Below, piece after piece: positions 33,104 to 44,925 of a DNA stretch of 64,000 nt. A program made the position numbers and the translations under genes. Numbering within the stretch: position 1 is the first letter of the stretch; each line of letters begins with the position of its first letter. The notes beneath the pieces were generated by a model, which saw only the letters and a list, made by a program, of their open reading frames with translations, was not told the DNA's origin and searched no databases. The DNA is from Stichopus chloronotus (taxonomy: Eukaryota > Echinodermata > Holothuroidea > Aspidochirotida > Stichopodidae). The stretch lies in the NCBI GenBank assembly GCA_021234535.1, contig CM037843.1, positions 12,981,979 to 13,045,978 on the forward strand. Direction: 5' to 3'.

Positions 33104-33500
33104 CCTGTATGTATGTATGTATATATGTTTGTATGTATGTGTGTTTGGTTGTATGTTTGGTTGTATGTATGTATGTATGTATGTATGTATGTATGTATGT
33201 ATGTATGTATGTATGTATGTATGTATGTATGTATGTATGTATTTGCATATGTGTGCATACATGCATGTATGTATGTAGTGAGTAGGTCTATGTCATATAT
33301 TGAGTATTATAAGGCCTATTATATTTGGTGATGGTTAGATGTCAACAGGGCCATCAAATAATTAAAACCTTGTAGACTATATATCTCAAGAATCTAATCT
33401 TGAAGTAATCTGATATTTAGTATAGGTGTACCCTACGTACAATAAGGCGATTGTTTTGGTGGAGACCATTTGGAGTCAACACAAAATCTTAAGAATACAT
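33104..33500 (-). repeat. Large GTAT microsatellite plus an inverted DR1-family unit
   Basis: About 33104-33260 is a (TATG)n array, perfect for well over 70 nt, giving Tyr/Val/Cys/Met shadow frames on one strand and Ile/His/Thr/Tyr on the other. It is followed by one degraded reversed unit ('aaaaccttgtagactatatatctcaag' and 'ttgttttggtggagaccatttgg'), the same microsatellite-then-unit order as in the other inverted copies. Confidence 0.85.
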
Positions 33501-36239
33501 GTTCTCACTTCGTAGGACCGTATAAAATTGCTGTTAAAACCTTTTTTTTCACATAATTGGTAAAGTGCTTGTTACCTACACACCTGCGGACCTACTCCCA
33601 CATAGGGGGAATGCCGAACGCTTTTCATCCAGCAATAATTAAAAGAAAACCAAGGGAGCATTTTTTAAAAATGAATATCAACAACATGTTTATACAAAGC
33701 ATCGGCCGAGTTACAGTGCATGAGCAATTATTGTGTGTAACGTAGAGATCGAAAAACCAAAGTGTGGTCGTACGTCACTACCCCTTGGCTTGGGGGCAAT
33801 GTCGAACGAAGGTAAAAATAATGTTAAAATGTATGTTATCTTACGTGAAACAGCTTCCCTCTCTAAATGGTGTCGTAAGTGCGAATATTGCAGCAAAACA
33901 CTTTGGTAATGGCAAGCTTAACATGAGTAGGATTGGAGCAGTCCTCCCAATCCTCCCTGGAAAAGCAGTACGGTCAGTATATTTTGAACTTTTCCTTAGC
34001 ACTATTGGAAGTTTTTTACTATAAATCAGTGTGTAAAAAATTTCAAATCAAGTTAGATGAACATAAGGAGAATTGCAGGGCAAGTTCAAATGTCCCTTTA
34101 CTAGCAATATCCGGTACACCTGTGTATTCATTTTTTTAATCCGGTTCACCGAATGGTTCACCCCTCGAACGCCAATCCCCCCCCCCCCCCATTGACATTG
34201 TTCCACCGACTAACCACTTAGGTGGGGGGACTCTTGTGCACGTCACGTAGGCTTTCGGGTAAAGACCATGTAGCACGCGTTCCGAGCTGGCTTCATTCAG
34301 ATCTTGCAGTGCTTATATCTACCACCGGCTTTGAGATGATGACTTTTCAAAGTTTGATGAAAATGCAACAACTATTATGTGGAATGTTGCACAATGTTGA
34401 TATTTCTATTGCCAGGCCTTCCCATCTGGCTCACATATTGGAAAGTGATACCAATGTATTTAAAGAAGATGCTTCCAAAATAAAACCCTCAGATTGAAAT
34501 TAAAAATTATCAATCGTCCCTGAACTAGGTTAGCAAAGGAAAACAGGGCATATCATCTCTGTCCCTTCTATTTCACATATATGCATATTTGAATTTACTC
34601 AGGATGCAATTGTAAAACGGAAATGTTTTGTAATGGAAATGTTTGTAAAATGGCCAGTAGGCCTATTTGCTTGGATTTCGATGGAAACCTGTGACTTCGT
34701 TTAACATTTATTCAGTCAATACTCCAAAATGTAGGCCTATGTCACATAATCTGCCGGTTGCAAGTAAATACCACCAAAGACTTTCTAACAGGAATGAATA
34801 GTCGCAGGCCGACAACTAAGAAAAACAATGATCCTCACATAGTTTCCCGTATTTTCAACTTAGGCCTATTTCATCAAATTTTGATAATCCTTAATATTTA
34901 TACTTCCGCCGCCATCGTAGTACAGTACCAAGAAATGCGATCTTTGTTAGAATTTTTCCTGCACATGTTTTACATTCTCTCGCTGTATTACCGGTAGTAG
35001 CCTACTTCGTGTAATGTTATTAAGGCCTACTTAGCTACTTGTCATAAATACAACATGCAACACACCGGCTCAACCTGACAGAATTCCAAGTCCTTACCAG
35101 AATCCCAAATCTGCTATTCGTACTGACAAAAGACTGACGTTTGAAGTTGCCATTCCCTTCAATACGGTGCTCCTCCACAGGTTGTTTTACCCCTTTCAAA
35201 CAAATCCAAAATACTAACAACACAAAGAGAAACATCAGACGTGAAATTTAGTGAACAGCACGATTACAAACCCTGAAAATCTTTGTCCTCAATACTAAAC
35301 GTGCATTTCACTCTCGAAACACACATCAACTTTAACACTTTATCTTCTTTGCTTCTTGTTACTTAAACTCATTGTCGTCTTCGCCTCTTGTAGTCTCTTC
35401 ATTTTGGTAAGTTCAGTAATTTTTCCACATTTTGTTTCTCTGCTCATTCTACATCCAACTCTACATTGAAGAAGTTCGAAGTCGTTTCATGAACTTGGGG
35501 TGACAGAACTTGAAGTTCAGTTTCTTTCTCTTCACGTGATATGCGTCATGAAGGGAAAACAAGCGAATGACCTCTAAACGGATAGGCCTAACTTATTTGC
35601 TTAACTTATGCGAATGACTTCAGAGTTGTCACATTTGCTATAGCCTTATTTTAAACCGTTCACCAGTCCATCTTCAGGCAGATGCAGGGAACGATGATTC
35701 CAGGTACTTAGCCTATATACAAAGACGAAATAGCGTTCAACTTTTTAACACAAATAAGCTAGTAACCCACGATACCAATGCAGGACCTGACCTTTGGTCG
35801 ATGCACTGTAGTTCAGACTTCCCCTTCGTTAGTTTTGTTTATGGTCATGGTATATATTTATGAGGAAAATACATCACAAAAACTTTTGACGATCATCGCA
35901 CGGTAATGTTCACATTTCGCCCAATGTTGAGATTTCTCCTATCATCACCGATGAACAATAACTGAATAACGTCAAGACTGAATACTGTTGCATCTTTTCT
36001 TTCTGTCTGCGATGCCGGTGCCACAAACCATTTTCAGTTAATCATTGTGGAAATTTTATTAAATATTTTGCCCGCTCACTGCTTCGGTTGGCTTATCTCG
36101 TGAGAACTATAACAGATGACGTTGAGACGACGTACCAGTCTTTCTCATTAATTAACATCTCTTTGGTCTCTATTGGTGAAAGGTTACAGCAGGAGCACGG
36201 ACTTACCGCAGTCCGTCTGCTGATAAAAAGTCATTACTC
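33501..36239. other. Gene-free stretch, 33.5-36.2 kb
   Basis: No supported exon. A C-run near 34180 and many TAGGCCTA-type palindromes (33311, 34661, 34734, 34861, 35025, 35583) mark it. CpG frequency rises from about 33.5 kb, perhaps because this is upstream of the MCFD2-like gene. Confidence 0.35.
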
Positions 36240-36494
36240 AGAATAGCGCGGCACCGCTGATGCAGTAAGAAGCTGTAAGATGCACGTTACATGAACGGTG
36301 TGTTAAAGCTCAGTGCTTGAAACGTTGCATAGTGGTAATACTACGTGTACATATAGCAGAACGTGGACTGCCAGCATTAACAGAAGCAATAATACACATA
36401 ATCGTTTCTTTCTACAAGGTGGAAGATTGTTTGGAAAGAATAAGGCTAAAACTGGGTAAGTACTATTAATCTAAACTGGGTAAGTACTATTAAT
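36240..36494 (+). other. Possible 5' UTR exon with duplicated splice donor
   Basis: A stretch without repeats ends in two consecutive copies (36446-36470 and 36471-36494) of CTAAA(A)CTGGGTAAGTACTA followed by TTAAT. Each copy carries a consensus donor G|GTAAGT. It lies about 2.1 kb upstream of the MCFD2-like start codon in the same orientation, so it could be a non-coding first exon. There is no direct evidence of transcription. Confidence 0.25.
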
Positions 36495-38622
36495 CATCAC
36501 ATCGGCTGTTTGATTATAAGTAATATGCCTACATGCAACAACGATATACAATGAACAATATGTTTACGCTTCAAGTATAGGTGCTTGCTAGTTGGTAACA
36601 TATTCCGCTACCAAAAATAATAATAGTTAGGTAAAAAGCAAACAATGAACGGTTCAGGTGGTTTCCTTGCATCCATTATCCTTGTCATCTCGACTGTTTC
36701 TCATTTCAACACACGTTACGCATTTGCACATTAGCTAAGTTCGTCAAGGTTTCAGGTCATGGCAATAAGAACTATATCTGCCTGATGAACTCTTGTGAAG
36801 TAGTATCCCGACATAGACTTATTTCGATAATTTATTTAACTATTTAAATGTTTTACAAGTTAATTAATGTTTCTTCTTCTGCTCCCAGAATTTATTTGCT
36901 CGGAACACATTTTCTGAAGTACATTGCTTGCGAAGAATAAAGAGCGTTGTTAGATTGTACAGCCTGTTGCTTAGAGCAGCTGCTAAAACGGCTTAGAATA
37001 ATCAGCATCCGGGTTTATTTTCTTTGAGTCAAGACAAATTGTTCGCGTTATGATGTAGTGAAAATGAACAATTTACAAGCTATTATTAATAATGAACAGT
37101 TTGACTCCACTGATAAGTAGTAATTTATTTCTTCTTCTTTAAGTTCTGAATTATTCCCGCATTTTATATTTCCGTAAGTTGTTAGTCCTGGCGTATGGTC
37201 TATGAGATAATAAGAAACGTATCTCCACTTAACTGTATTAAGTCGAAAAAGTAAATGAAATAAAAAGGAATGGGCGATATTATACTCTAATATGAATAAT
37301 TTTTCTACAGAAAAATCATTCACAATGCATTGTAGCTAACATATTTGCAGAAGTTTGTAGAAGAAAACAGTGATGTCACTTGATTGAAATGGTTGGCGCT
37401 CATGACCCCCAATGATTGATAAAATGGGTAAAGCTTATTCAGTGTTATGTAAAATTGTTCAAAAATAGCTTGTAAAACTGTAGTATATACGGTTTCCTCA
37501 GATTCCCCCCTGCAATGATAACTGTCATTGTACCATAGAATATCTGACTGTAAACGTCCTAAATGTGGCTGTTGCACGGATATAGGCCTACACATTTAAC
37601 AGTGATAGAGTTCCAATAAACTTGAAGAGTGTAATGTATTGGTTGACTGACGAAATATGACATATTGCAGGAGACATATTGTACCGCACAAACGTTAGTA
37701 CCGTCATGATAACGGTTTTCAAAACCAATTATGCATAATTAACTCAGTCTGATGTATCCCAGACTGATATAGAGTCACAAATACTTTACAAATCCTCCAC
37801 GGCTACGAACTTCACACGGTGAGCACTGATTGACGAATATTACCGTAATCATCGTCTACATGAACGCATAACTGTTCTCAAAATCACATGCATGCACCAA
37901 CCGTCGAGGAAATTGCTCGACCTTTTTCATGTTGTCGATTAGCCCCTCCCCGTCAGTGACATACCCAGGCTTTACAGATATAGTGAGAGACCGTTGGATC
38001 GCCGACTTGAGGGAGAGGTCTGAAGGGAGGTTTGTATAACGTTACACTTGAGAAATCAATGATCGCAGCTGGAATTGACCTCAAACTTCATCATACGTTC
38101 TTTCGTTGTTTTCCTCTTTTCCTCTTGCATGTTTTTCCTCATTTTGAAGTTTTTTTCAGGTGCCAATAGAGGGGACACCTGGATCCGAGACTGTCGCCCC
38201 CCCCCCCCCGCCTCACTTAATACAATTAAACGATTAAACGATTAGAACAAATACAACCTTCAAGATATTATGAGACGCAATGAGGTAAAAGAGGTCTGTT
38301 AGCTGAAGTCTGATCACCGATGTGGTTTCTGCACGAACCATGGAAGTGCAACACCTCCCTGGGTGGACCGCATTGGGTGACCGACAGATCAGAGAAAAGA
38401 TTAAGCAAAGAAGAGGTTACAGTAGCTAAGAGGGGAGTGCAGATAATAACAAGTATAGTTATAATTTAGACTGCATCGCATGTAATGCGCCAATTTGACC
38501 GAATTGCGTTATAGCAAGGGCTAAAGGTCTCTAAGTTTGTTGCCACGGAGAGAATAGGGCACTGTCTCCAAACTGTTGTTGATCGTTTTATAATTTCGGC
38601 AGGAACAACGAAGCAATCAAAC
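36495..38622. other. Upstream region of the MCFD2-like gene
   Basis: No coding exon recognised; a C-run near 38200. The promoter is presumably at the right end, but no TATA box is obvious. Two 91-codon minus frames near 37048-37595 look like chance. Confidence 0.3.
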
Positions 38623-38741
38623 ATGTGGAAACTATTGTTAACCATCTCGGTGATGTTGATTCCGGGGGTTTTTTGTGTCTTCCATGAAGAGCACGATCAC
38701 AATTCCAGATTTCACGATCCATCTGTAGTCAGAGATCAAGA
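38623..38741 (+). CDS. MCFD2: MCFD2-like exon 1 (signal peptide)
   Basis: ATG in context AAACATGTGG; encodes the signal peptide and EEHDHNSRFHDPSVVRDQ. Donor CAAGA|gtaagt. Confidence 0.85.
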
Positions 38742-41700
38742 GTAAGTTGTTGAATTTTTAATCTCGTGTTATAAGTTGATCTTGTTCTAAAAATCTAAAT
38801 AACAAAAAGTATCTCAGTATTTCAGGAAGGATCAACTCAATTTGTACGAATTGTGTCGACATCCCTAATCCCTTTACCTTTGAAGTACGTTAGGCTCTAT
38901 TGGGCCTAGTCTGAAAATTTTTGTTCTACGATTCACTAATCACCTAAGCCGCCATGTTTAAAGCAATTCGGTATTCTTTTCTTTTCTTCAGTACAGTGAA
39001 ATGAAAAAAAAAGCTTTACAGGGTTAAGGATTTTTGTAGATGGCACTTCTTACTTTTTTAACCAAGTATGGCAAAATCTAACGATTTTCGTTTTAGTTTG
39101 TAATATGGTATTATTGATAAAATTCAGAGGAACTGAAAATTTTTAATACTAAAATTGAAGTTAATCATGCATACCTAAAAATAACAACTGGGAGTTTCTT
39201 CTAAATTTTGCAAAGGTGATCTTATCTGTTACTTTGATATCATGTTTGAAAAAAAAATGTAAATAAACTGAGATTAAAGAAAAAAATAATACTAACTTTT
39301 TAGTTTGTATTTTTCTTTTTTTCTAAAATTTGGGTTTCCTCTCTAAGCCAATGCAGTGAATAAGACGTCCTGCGTCCATTCCAACATGAATTGAACATTA
39401 AAACAAAAATGATGTGGTATGAATTTTCATCATCAGGAAAGACAAATGGAGGAAAGGAAAGTTACAGAGCTTCCATCAGGAGCTGCATCGGATCTCATTT
39501 CAGATATTCTCAGTCAGATCACATAAAAACAAATCCCGATAACAATAAGTTTTTATTATCTGTATAAGCTTCCTAATTAACTCTGGTTTTTCTTTATATT
39601 TTTCTTCTTTTTTTCTAGCCATATCAAGCAACACATGGATACCGACGAAGACCTCTCGAACCTATCCTCAGAGGAACTCGAATTTAGACTTTTTAAGTAA
39701 GTGCACCTGATTTGACTTGTACTGTAATAATTGTGTGGAAATCGCACATGTGACACCAAAACATGATCAGGGCATGGCAAGTTTCAGTTGATTAACATCG
39801 GAATATTAGCTTAAATTGTTGAATCATTATCTTTCTTTCGGATTATCATACGTGACGTTTTATGAATAAATTATTGAGTGATATTGAGTAATATTCAATG
39901 ACAAATTGACAGATCCAGCTTACAAAATGAAGTGAAGAATCGGATAAAAATGTTTAAGACTCTTCGAAAATGACCGTACTTTCCTTACAAACAGTGCACA
40001 ATTTGAGTCCATTGTGTACGCATAGAGTGCGTTCAGAGGTCAGTCAGAAATATTTCGGTTAGCATCTTACTTACCCTATTTGGAAACGATCTCTGAAAAG
40101 ACTATATATACATCCTCCCAGTTTTATTATATCATAATTTTGATTTTACAGATTACACGACTTTGATAACAACACTAAACTCGACGGACTTGAAATATTC
40201 TCTGCAATTGCTCATGCGATACCATGGGAACCAGAACCCGAAGAATTAAAGGGCAAAACGAGGCTTGAGATTGAAGAAGAGCACACTGTTTATTATTCAG
40301 GTAATGACATACGACCTTTGCAAAGGATATTGTACTCTCTCCAAATTCAGTTATCTATCATGATTTTCTTTGTATCGCTCATGGGATTTTCTTTCCATTC
40401 ACATTTTTGCTTCCTTCGTGGTCATGAAATTGCATATTTTTCATTGAACATATATAGACAAAAGATTTTTATGAAACTTTTTGCACGCATGCTTAACTTG
40501 AGAAATAATTGCACAGTATACAAGTTTACATTCACGGTGAGGATGGGCGTGCGATTGTTCTGTTGAGACAGGTAAGTCATCCAAACTCAAAATATTCTGA
40601 GTTTTGTCGCCATGATTCATTCGTATCTCTATGGACAAAGTCAGTTCTGAATTACGTAAGCTAGGCCTATAACGCTTGGCTTTCAATATTGCCCGAGAAA
40701 TTAGGCCTAGATAAAAAGTCTAGAGGGGAACATGTGTCTCTCCGTCGATCCGGCCGTGCACGGACGCCAAACGTACATATAGGCCTATGCCCATTACCCT
40801 CCGGTACCAAAATTTAACTTCTATTTCAGCCAGCCGTTTCAAAATTTTGGATCTTTCTCTTGAAATAATCTATTGTGGTTGTGTGTAGTTTTGTGACAAC
40901 CCCTTTCAAAAAATATTGTCACCATTATCAAACGTTTGTAAGTCGATTACAATATATGCTCGATACACGCTCAAGTAGCTGTAACGTGTGACAACTTTCT
41001 TTCCGTATCTACATATCAAACCTAAAATGTTGACATGAACGCCGTATAGTAGAATATCATGTGGATCCAGCTTATTCCTTACTTTGACTTTTTATTTGGG
41101 TTCTTCGACACCATGTCACAACAATGACCAAATTATTTCTTTTATTTTCATAACGAGTGTGGCATTTTAGCCTAGAATTGCCTCAAGGATTTGTATGAGT
41201 GTCATTGCAAGTCAGAAAATCAGAAATTGGAAGTAAGGAAGGCTTAAATTCAGAAGTCGACATCTCGTCACTGCTCGGCTCTTCAAACGATAAACATTCA
41301 GTCGACGGTCTAGTCGCCATGGTTACGGAGATGAATATGGGGGGGAGGGGGCGAGAGCATGCAGTTAATGTGACCTTATTCTTAATTTTTGAAGAGAGTT
41401 AGGATTAGTGTTACACAGAGGGTAGGGTGGTGGTAAACCCGAGAGTGATGATGTTGGAATGTAAGAATCACAAGACAACAATCATGGACTCATTTGACTA
41501 GCGGATTCAGTTTATTGATGTACTAACACTTCGTTGTGCGTTGCTTACGAGGACAATGACGTGCACTTTTTCCACCCATGTTTATTGGTGGGGAAGATTA
41601 GGGGGGACGCAACCGACCTATAGCGAAAGTTACCATGAGTATTATCTCATTCTCTGCATCATCGAACAACTTCATCATTTGCATCTCATTCAAAACTTCA

Positions 41701-44700
41701 TTCCAAACATGGCGGACAACCTTTGCTCATTTTCGACGTCATCAACTCCATGCCATGGGAGCTTCACGCAATTCATCCACAATTCGTCCGCAATCATATG
41801 TTCAGGTAAGATATCTGCCTACATATTCTTATATTGTGAGTATCATCCGTTATCAATTGTCGTTTGAGTTTTTAATTCAAACCATGACACATTTTACGTT
41901 CATCTCTTACGTAAGAATTATGTAGGTTTTTGGGCAGCTCATTTTGTTGTTGCAAAGTGCGTCGAGTTCTGTACCCCGCTGTGTGTTTGACCTATACGGC
42001 ATCATTCATGTTGAACACGATACAAACAACAGACTTAAGAAGCGTTTGACATTATTTTTATTGGCCAATTATTAAGTAAATTACACCACATCAAACTTGA
42101 TACGTTTTAAAGACAGCGTAATCCATAGAACCTTGCACACATTGGTCAATATTCCTTAATAAAGAATTATATTTCATTTCTTACACGATGTATAGTAATT
42201 TAGTGCAAGTGATCTAGGTTTGCATGCATATTAAATACCGTATATTGCAAAACGGACATATTCGCTTAATCGCTCTCATATAACATTAAGTTCATTTCTG
42301 TTCAAAAACAGAAATTGTGGACGAGGTTTTGAAGACCGATGATTACAACAGGGACGGTTACTTGACTTACAGCGAATATTCGATGGCGAGACGGAGAGAA
42401 GAAGAGAAAGTCAAAGAAATACCAAAAGAACTAATGTGATTAAGGAACAACCTTTTAACATCGTGGGAACCTTCCAAGGAATGACATATTTAGGAGTGTT
42501 GTTATAATGACAAGAAATGAGAAAGCTGTTCCTGTTAACTAAAATACTTTGCCAAATTTATTGTGAACACTAGAAGCAGGTTTCGTGGACTTGTGATACC
42601 GTCAACTATTAGGCTTGCTTCAAGAAAATACACAAAGTAAACAGATTTAACATGCTGCATAATTCATTGTTTGGTGTACTTGTTCCCGTATCCTGTGTCT
42701 TTTCATAAGAATGATGAAACGAATTTCAACTCGATGTATTGTAAAGTCTTCTTTCAACATAATCTTCGTCTCTACTACTTATTTAATCTATTATGTTACG
42801 AGGGCTTGTAGGATCTGCATGGTGAAAGGGGGGGGGGGGGGGGTGGACGATTGGATAAAAAGGTGGATGAAAGTACACCATGCAGTAACGTCGACCGGAT
42901 GATACCTATAAAATAACAACAACAACAACAATATCAAGCAGAAATGAATTTGTTTTCTTTTTGTATAATTTCTCTGGAAACTCATTTCGATATGAACATT
43001 GATTATGTCACGGATTTCTTTCGGTTATAGGTACAACCCGCGATAATTCGTAAGAATTGTTTCCACTGGAAAGCCAATCAAAAGTAAACTCAGTGTTCCT
43101 TTTTACATAACATAAAGTAAAACATGTAAATTGATCTCACCGTGAGATGTACTACCTTGCTGTTTTACATTTAAGTACAACTATGTGCCAAAGTTCAATG
43201 TTTTATTGTCCTTCACTTTGTTCTGAAAACCAACGAAATAAACCAGTAAGTAAAGAAATTCATTGTATTATTTACAACATGTTATTTCTTTCTTTTAGAG
43301 ATAAAGTGTTTTTTTTTTTTTAAATTTCAATCATCTGTTGATAATTACAAAATTTTAACCCATGGGTATCAAGCTAGATTTAGTTTCGAAGGACGGATTT
43401 TGTGTTCAGGCTTACTCTGAGACATCAGTGATAAAAATGTATAGACAAGCTTGTAAGTGGTCTCGACTCTCACCAGTGCTGTACACCAGTACTGTCCTAG
43501 CGGTGTCCCGAGATAACATTCCCTGAATTACACTGTTTAACATGATGAGTGGACATAAATATATGAAATCACGTGACCATTTGTGGCGCTTTTCTTTGAG
43601 GTGCTCTCCTCACTATGCAGATGAAAATGACGTGTATGTCATTTTCCCAACATTTTTCAAAACGAAAGCGTTTCGAATGTTACGTTAAGATACCCTATTA
43701 AAACTACAGCATATACGTATTCACCATTGTTGTTGGATGTAATGTGTCAACAATGTTCCACTATTGCTGGTCCAACTGGCGGAATTAATTCAACATAGGC
43801 TAAGGAGAAACTCTGAAAAGGTTGACCTCGTATATTTTCCCTGTATTTAAATGATAATGATCTTTACTTGATCAACTCCGCTCCGATCAACAATTCCGCC
43901 AAGTTGTACTAGCAATACTGAAAGCAGTATTCACACTTAGCATCCCAAAACCTTGATGAACACATCTATACACTACTTTTGAGGTGACATCGTGATGTCA
44001 CTTTCGAATTGTCCTCGTTTGTAAAGCGGAAAAATGATGACAGCCTAAATAGAATATAAATAAAAAAAAAATAATGTAAAAAAATGCTAAAAATTCGGGA
44101 AAGATATATATTTGCTTAGTTATTTCACAGAGGGTGTAAAACTATTGGCCTCTATTATGAGGTCACTTGTAAACCTTATTGTGTGTGTCTTCTTTAAGAT
44201 GTAGTTGTATTGTGTTTACTTATCTTCTGACCAAAGACTGACCTGCGTAATTGTGTTCTCTCAAAACAGGAAAGAAATCTTGGTCCAAGTTGTAGATAGG
44301 AGGTATCGTAACGTACGTGGTGGAAACGGGTATTCAGAAAATTACATGGTATTAAGGGGGGGGGGGGGGTAACGTATTAAGAACTCATGAAATCTGGACT
44401 TCAGTGATGTTGGGAGGGAGTTCTCGAAACAGAGAGCATGCAAAGGTCTAGTTTACTTTCTTTTCGTGTGGGTGTTTAAAGGAGTTGAGGGGGGGGGGGG
44501 AGTGATGTGACCACAACATTTGCCGTCTCTCTATCATGATGAGTTCCGCTACTGTAACATTGTGGAGACTAAAAGGTCAAAAGGATCCCCACATTAGTTT
44601 GTACTCGGTGACAACCCAAATGTAAGTCCCGTCCGTACTCTTAGTCACGTACCTTCATTTTGATTCAGGCCAAAATGTCATTCGTAAGTTAGCATTCAAC

Positions 44701-44925
44701 TTGAATATTTTTTATGTCTGTATGTCACACCCAAACTGACCACTTTACCAGCATTTTCTTCTTTGCATTTCTTTCGTTTTCTCCCTTGTAGAAATCGTTG
44801 ACAGTATACTTGAAGATGATGACTTTAATAACGACGGCTACTTAACTTACATGGAATATATCTTGGCTAGGAGGAGAGAAGAAGCGATGCGTGAGGAGGA
44901 CAGCCCAAAGAGTACTTTAGAATAA
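38623..44925 (+). CDS. MCFD2: MCFD2-like secretory EF-hand protein with two alternative last exons
   Basis: Exons 38623-38741, 39619-39696 and 40152-40300, then either 42312-42439 (157 aa) or 44792-44925 (159 aa). All junctions are GT/AG and the phases agree for both ends. A signal peptide (MWKLLLTISVMLIPGVFC) is followed by a His/Asp-rich stretch, VVRDQEHIKQHM (compare VHDQEHIMEHL in vertebrate MCFD2) and EF-hand 1 with the atypical MCFD2 loop DFDNNTKLDGLE. EF-hand 2 comes from the last exon (DYNRDGYLTYSE or DFNNDGYLTYME). Vertebrate MCFD2 binds calcium and works with the lectin LMAN1 as an ER-to-Golgi cargo receptor. CGREF1 is a related family, so orthology to MCFD2 rather than to an ancestor of both is inferred. 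Both versions end in an Arg/Glu-rich tail absent from human MCFD2. Confidence 0.88.
39619..39696 (+). CDS. MCFD2: MCFD2-like exon 2
   Basis: Acceptor 'tttcttctttttttctag', donor TTTAA|gtaagt. Encodes HIKQHMDTDEDLSNLSSEEL then EFRLF, the helix leading into EF-hand 1. Confidence 0.87.
40152..40300 (+). CDS. MCFD2: MCFD2-like exon 3 (EF-hand 1)
   Basis: Acceptor 'attttgattttacag', donor TCAG|gtaatg. Encodes LHDFDNNTKLDGLEIFSAIA and a linker rich in Pro/Glu. Ligand positions D1, D3, N5, D9 and E12 are all present. Confidence 0.9.
41709..41805 (+). CDS. Candidate alternative internal first exon of the MCFD2-like gene
   Basis: ATGGCGGACAAC starts a frame MADNLCSFSTSSTPCHGSFT, QFIHNSSAIICS, ending at a strong donor TTCAG|gtaaga in phase 1, exactly the phase needed to join either terminal exon. 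The product would be a cytosolic single-EF-hand protein without signal peptide. Chance is quite possible: the frame is also open upstream and composition is Ser/Thr-rich. Confidence 0.22.
42312..42439 (+). CDS. MCFD2: MCFD2-like alternative last exon 4a (EF-hand 2, version a)
   Basis: Acceptor 'ttctgttcaaaaacag' (weaker pyrimidine tract). Encodes (E)IVDEVLKTDDYNRDGYLTYS then EYSMARRREEEKVKEIPKEL and M, then TGA. A poly(A) signal AATAAA at 43237 could serve this exon. Confidence 0.85.
43237..43242 (+). promoter_or_regulatory. Candidate poly(A) signal for terminal exon 4a
   Basis: AATAAA about 800 bp after the 4a stop, before a T-rich stretch (43311 on) that could act as downstream element. 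Confidence 0.4.
44792..44925 (+). CDS. MCFD2: MCFD2-like alternative last exon 4b (EF-hand 2, version b)
   Basis: Strong acceptor 'ttctttcgttttctcccttgtag'. Encodes (E)IVDSILEDDDFNNDGYLTYM then EYILARRREEAMREEDSPKS and TLE, then TAA. In the first 31 residues about 22 match exon 4a; the tails differ. The loop keeps all calcium ligands. Confidence 0.87.

Noticed and set aside
33016..33331. Four overlapping frames rich in Tyr-Ile-His-Thr or Tyr-Val-Cys-Met
   Set aside because: Translation of a (TATG)n microsatellite in different frames; no gene.
41541..41925. Long overlapping plus frames (96 and 108 codons) as a full protein
   Set aside because: Only the part from the ATG at 41709 to the donor at 41805 has any gene-like signal, and even that is weak.
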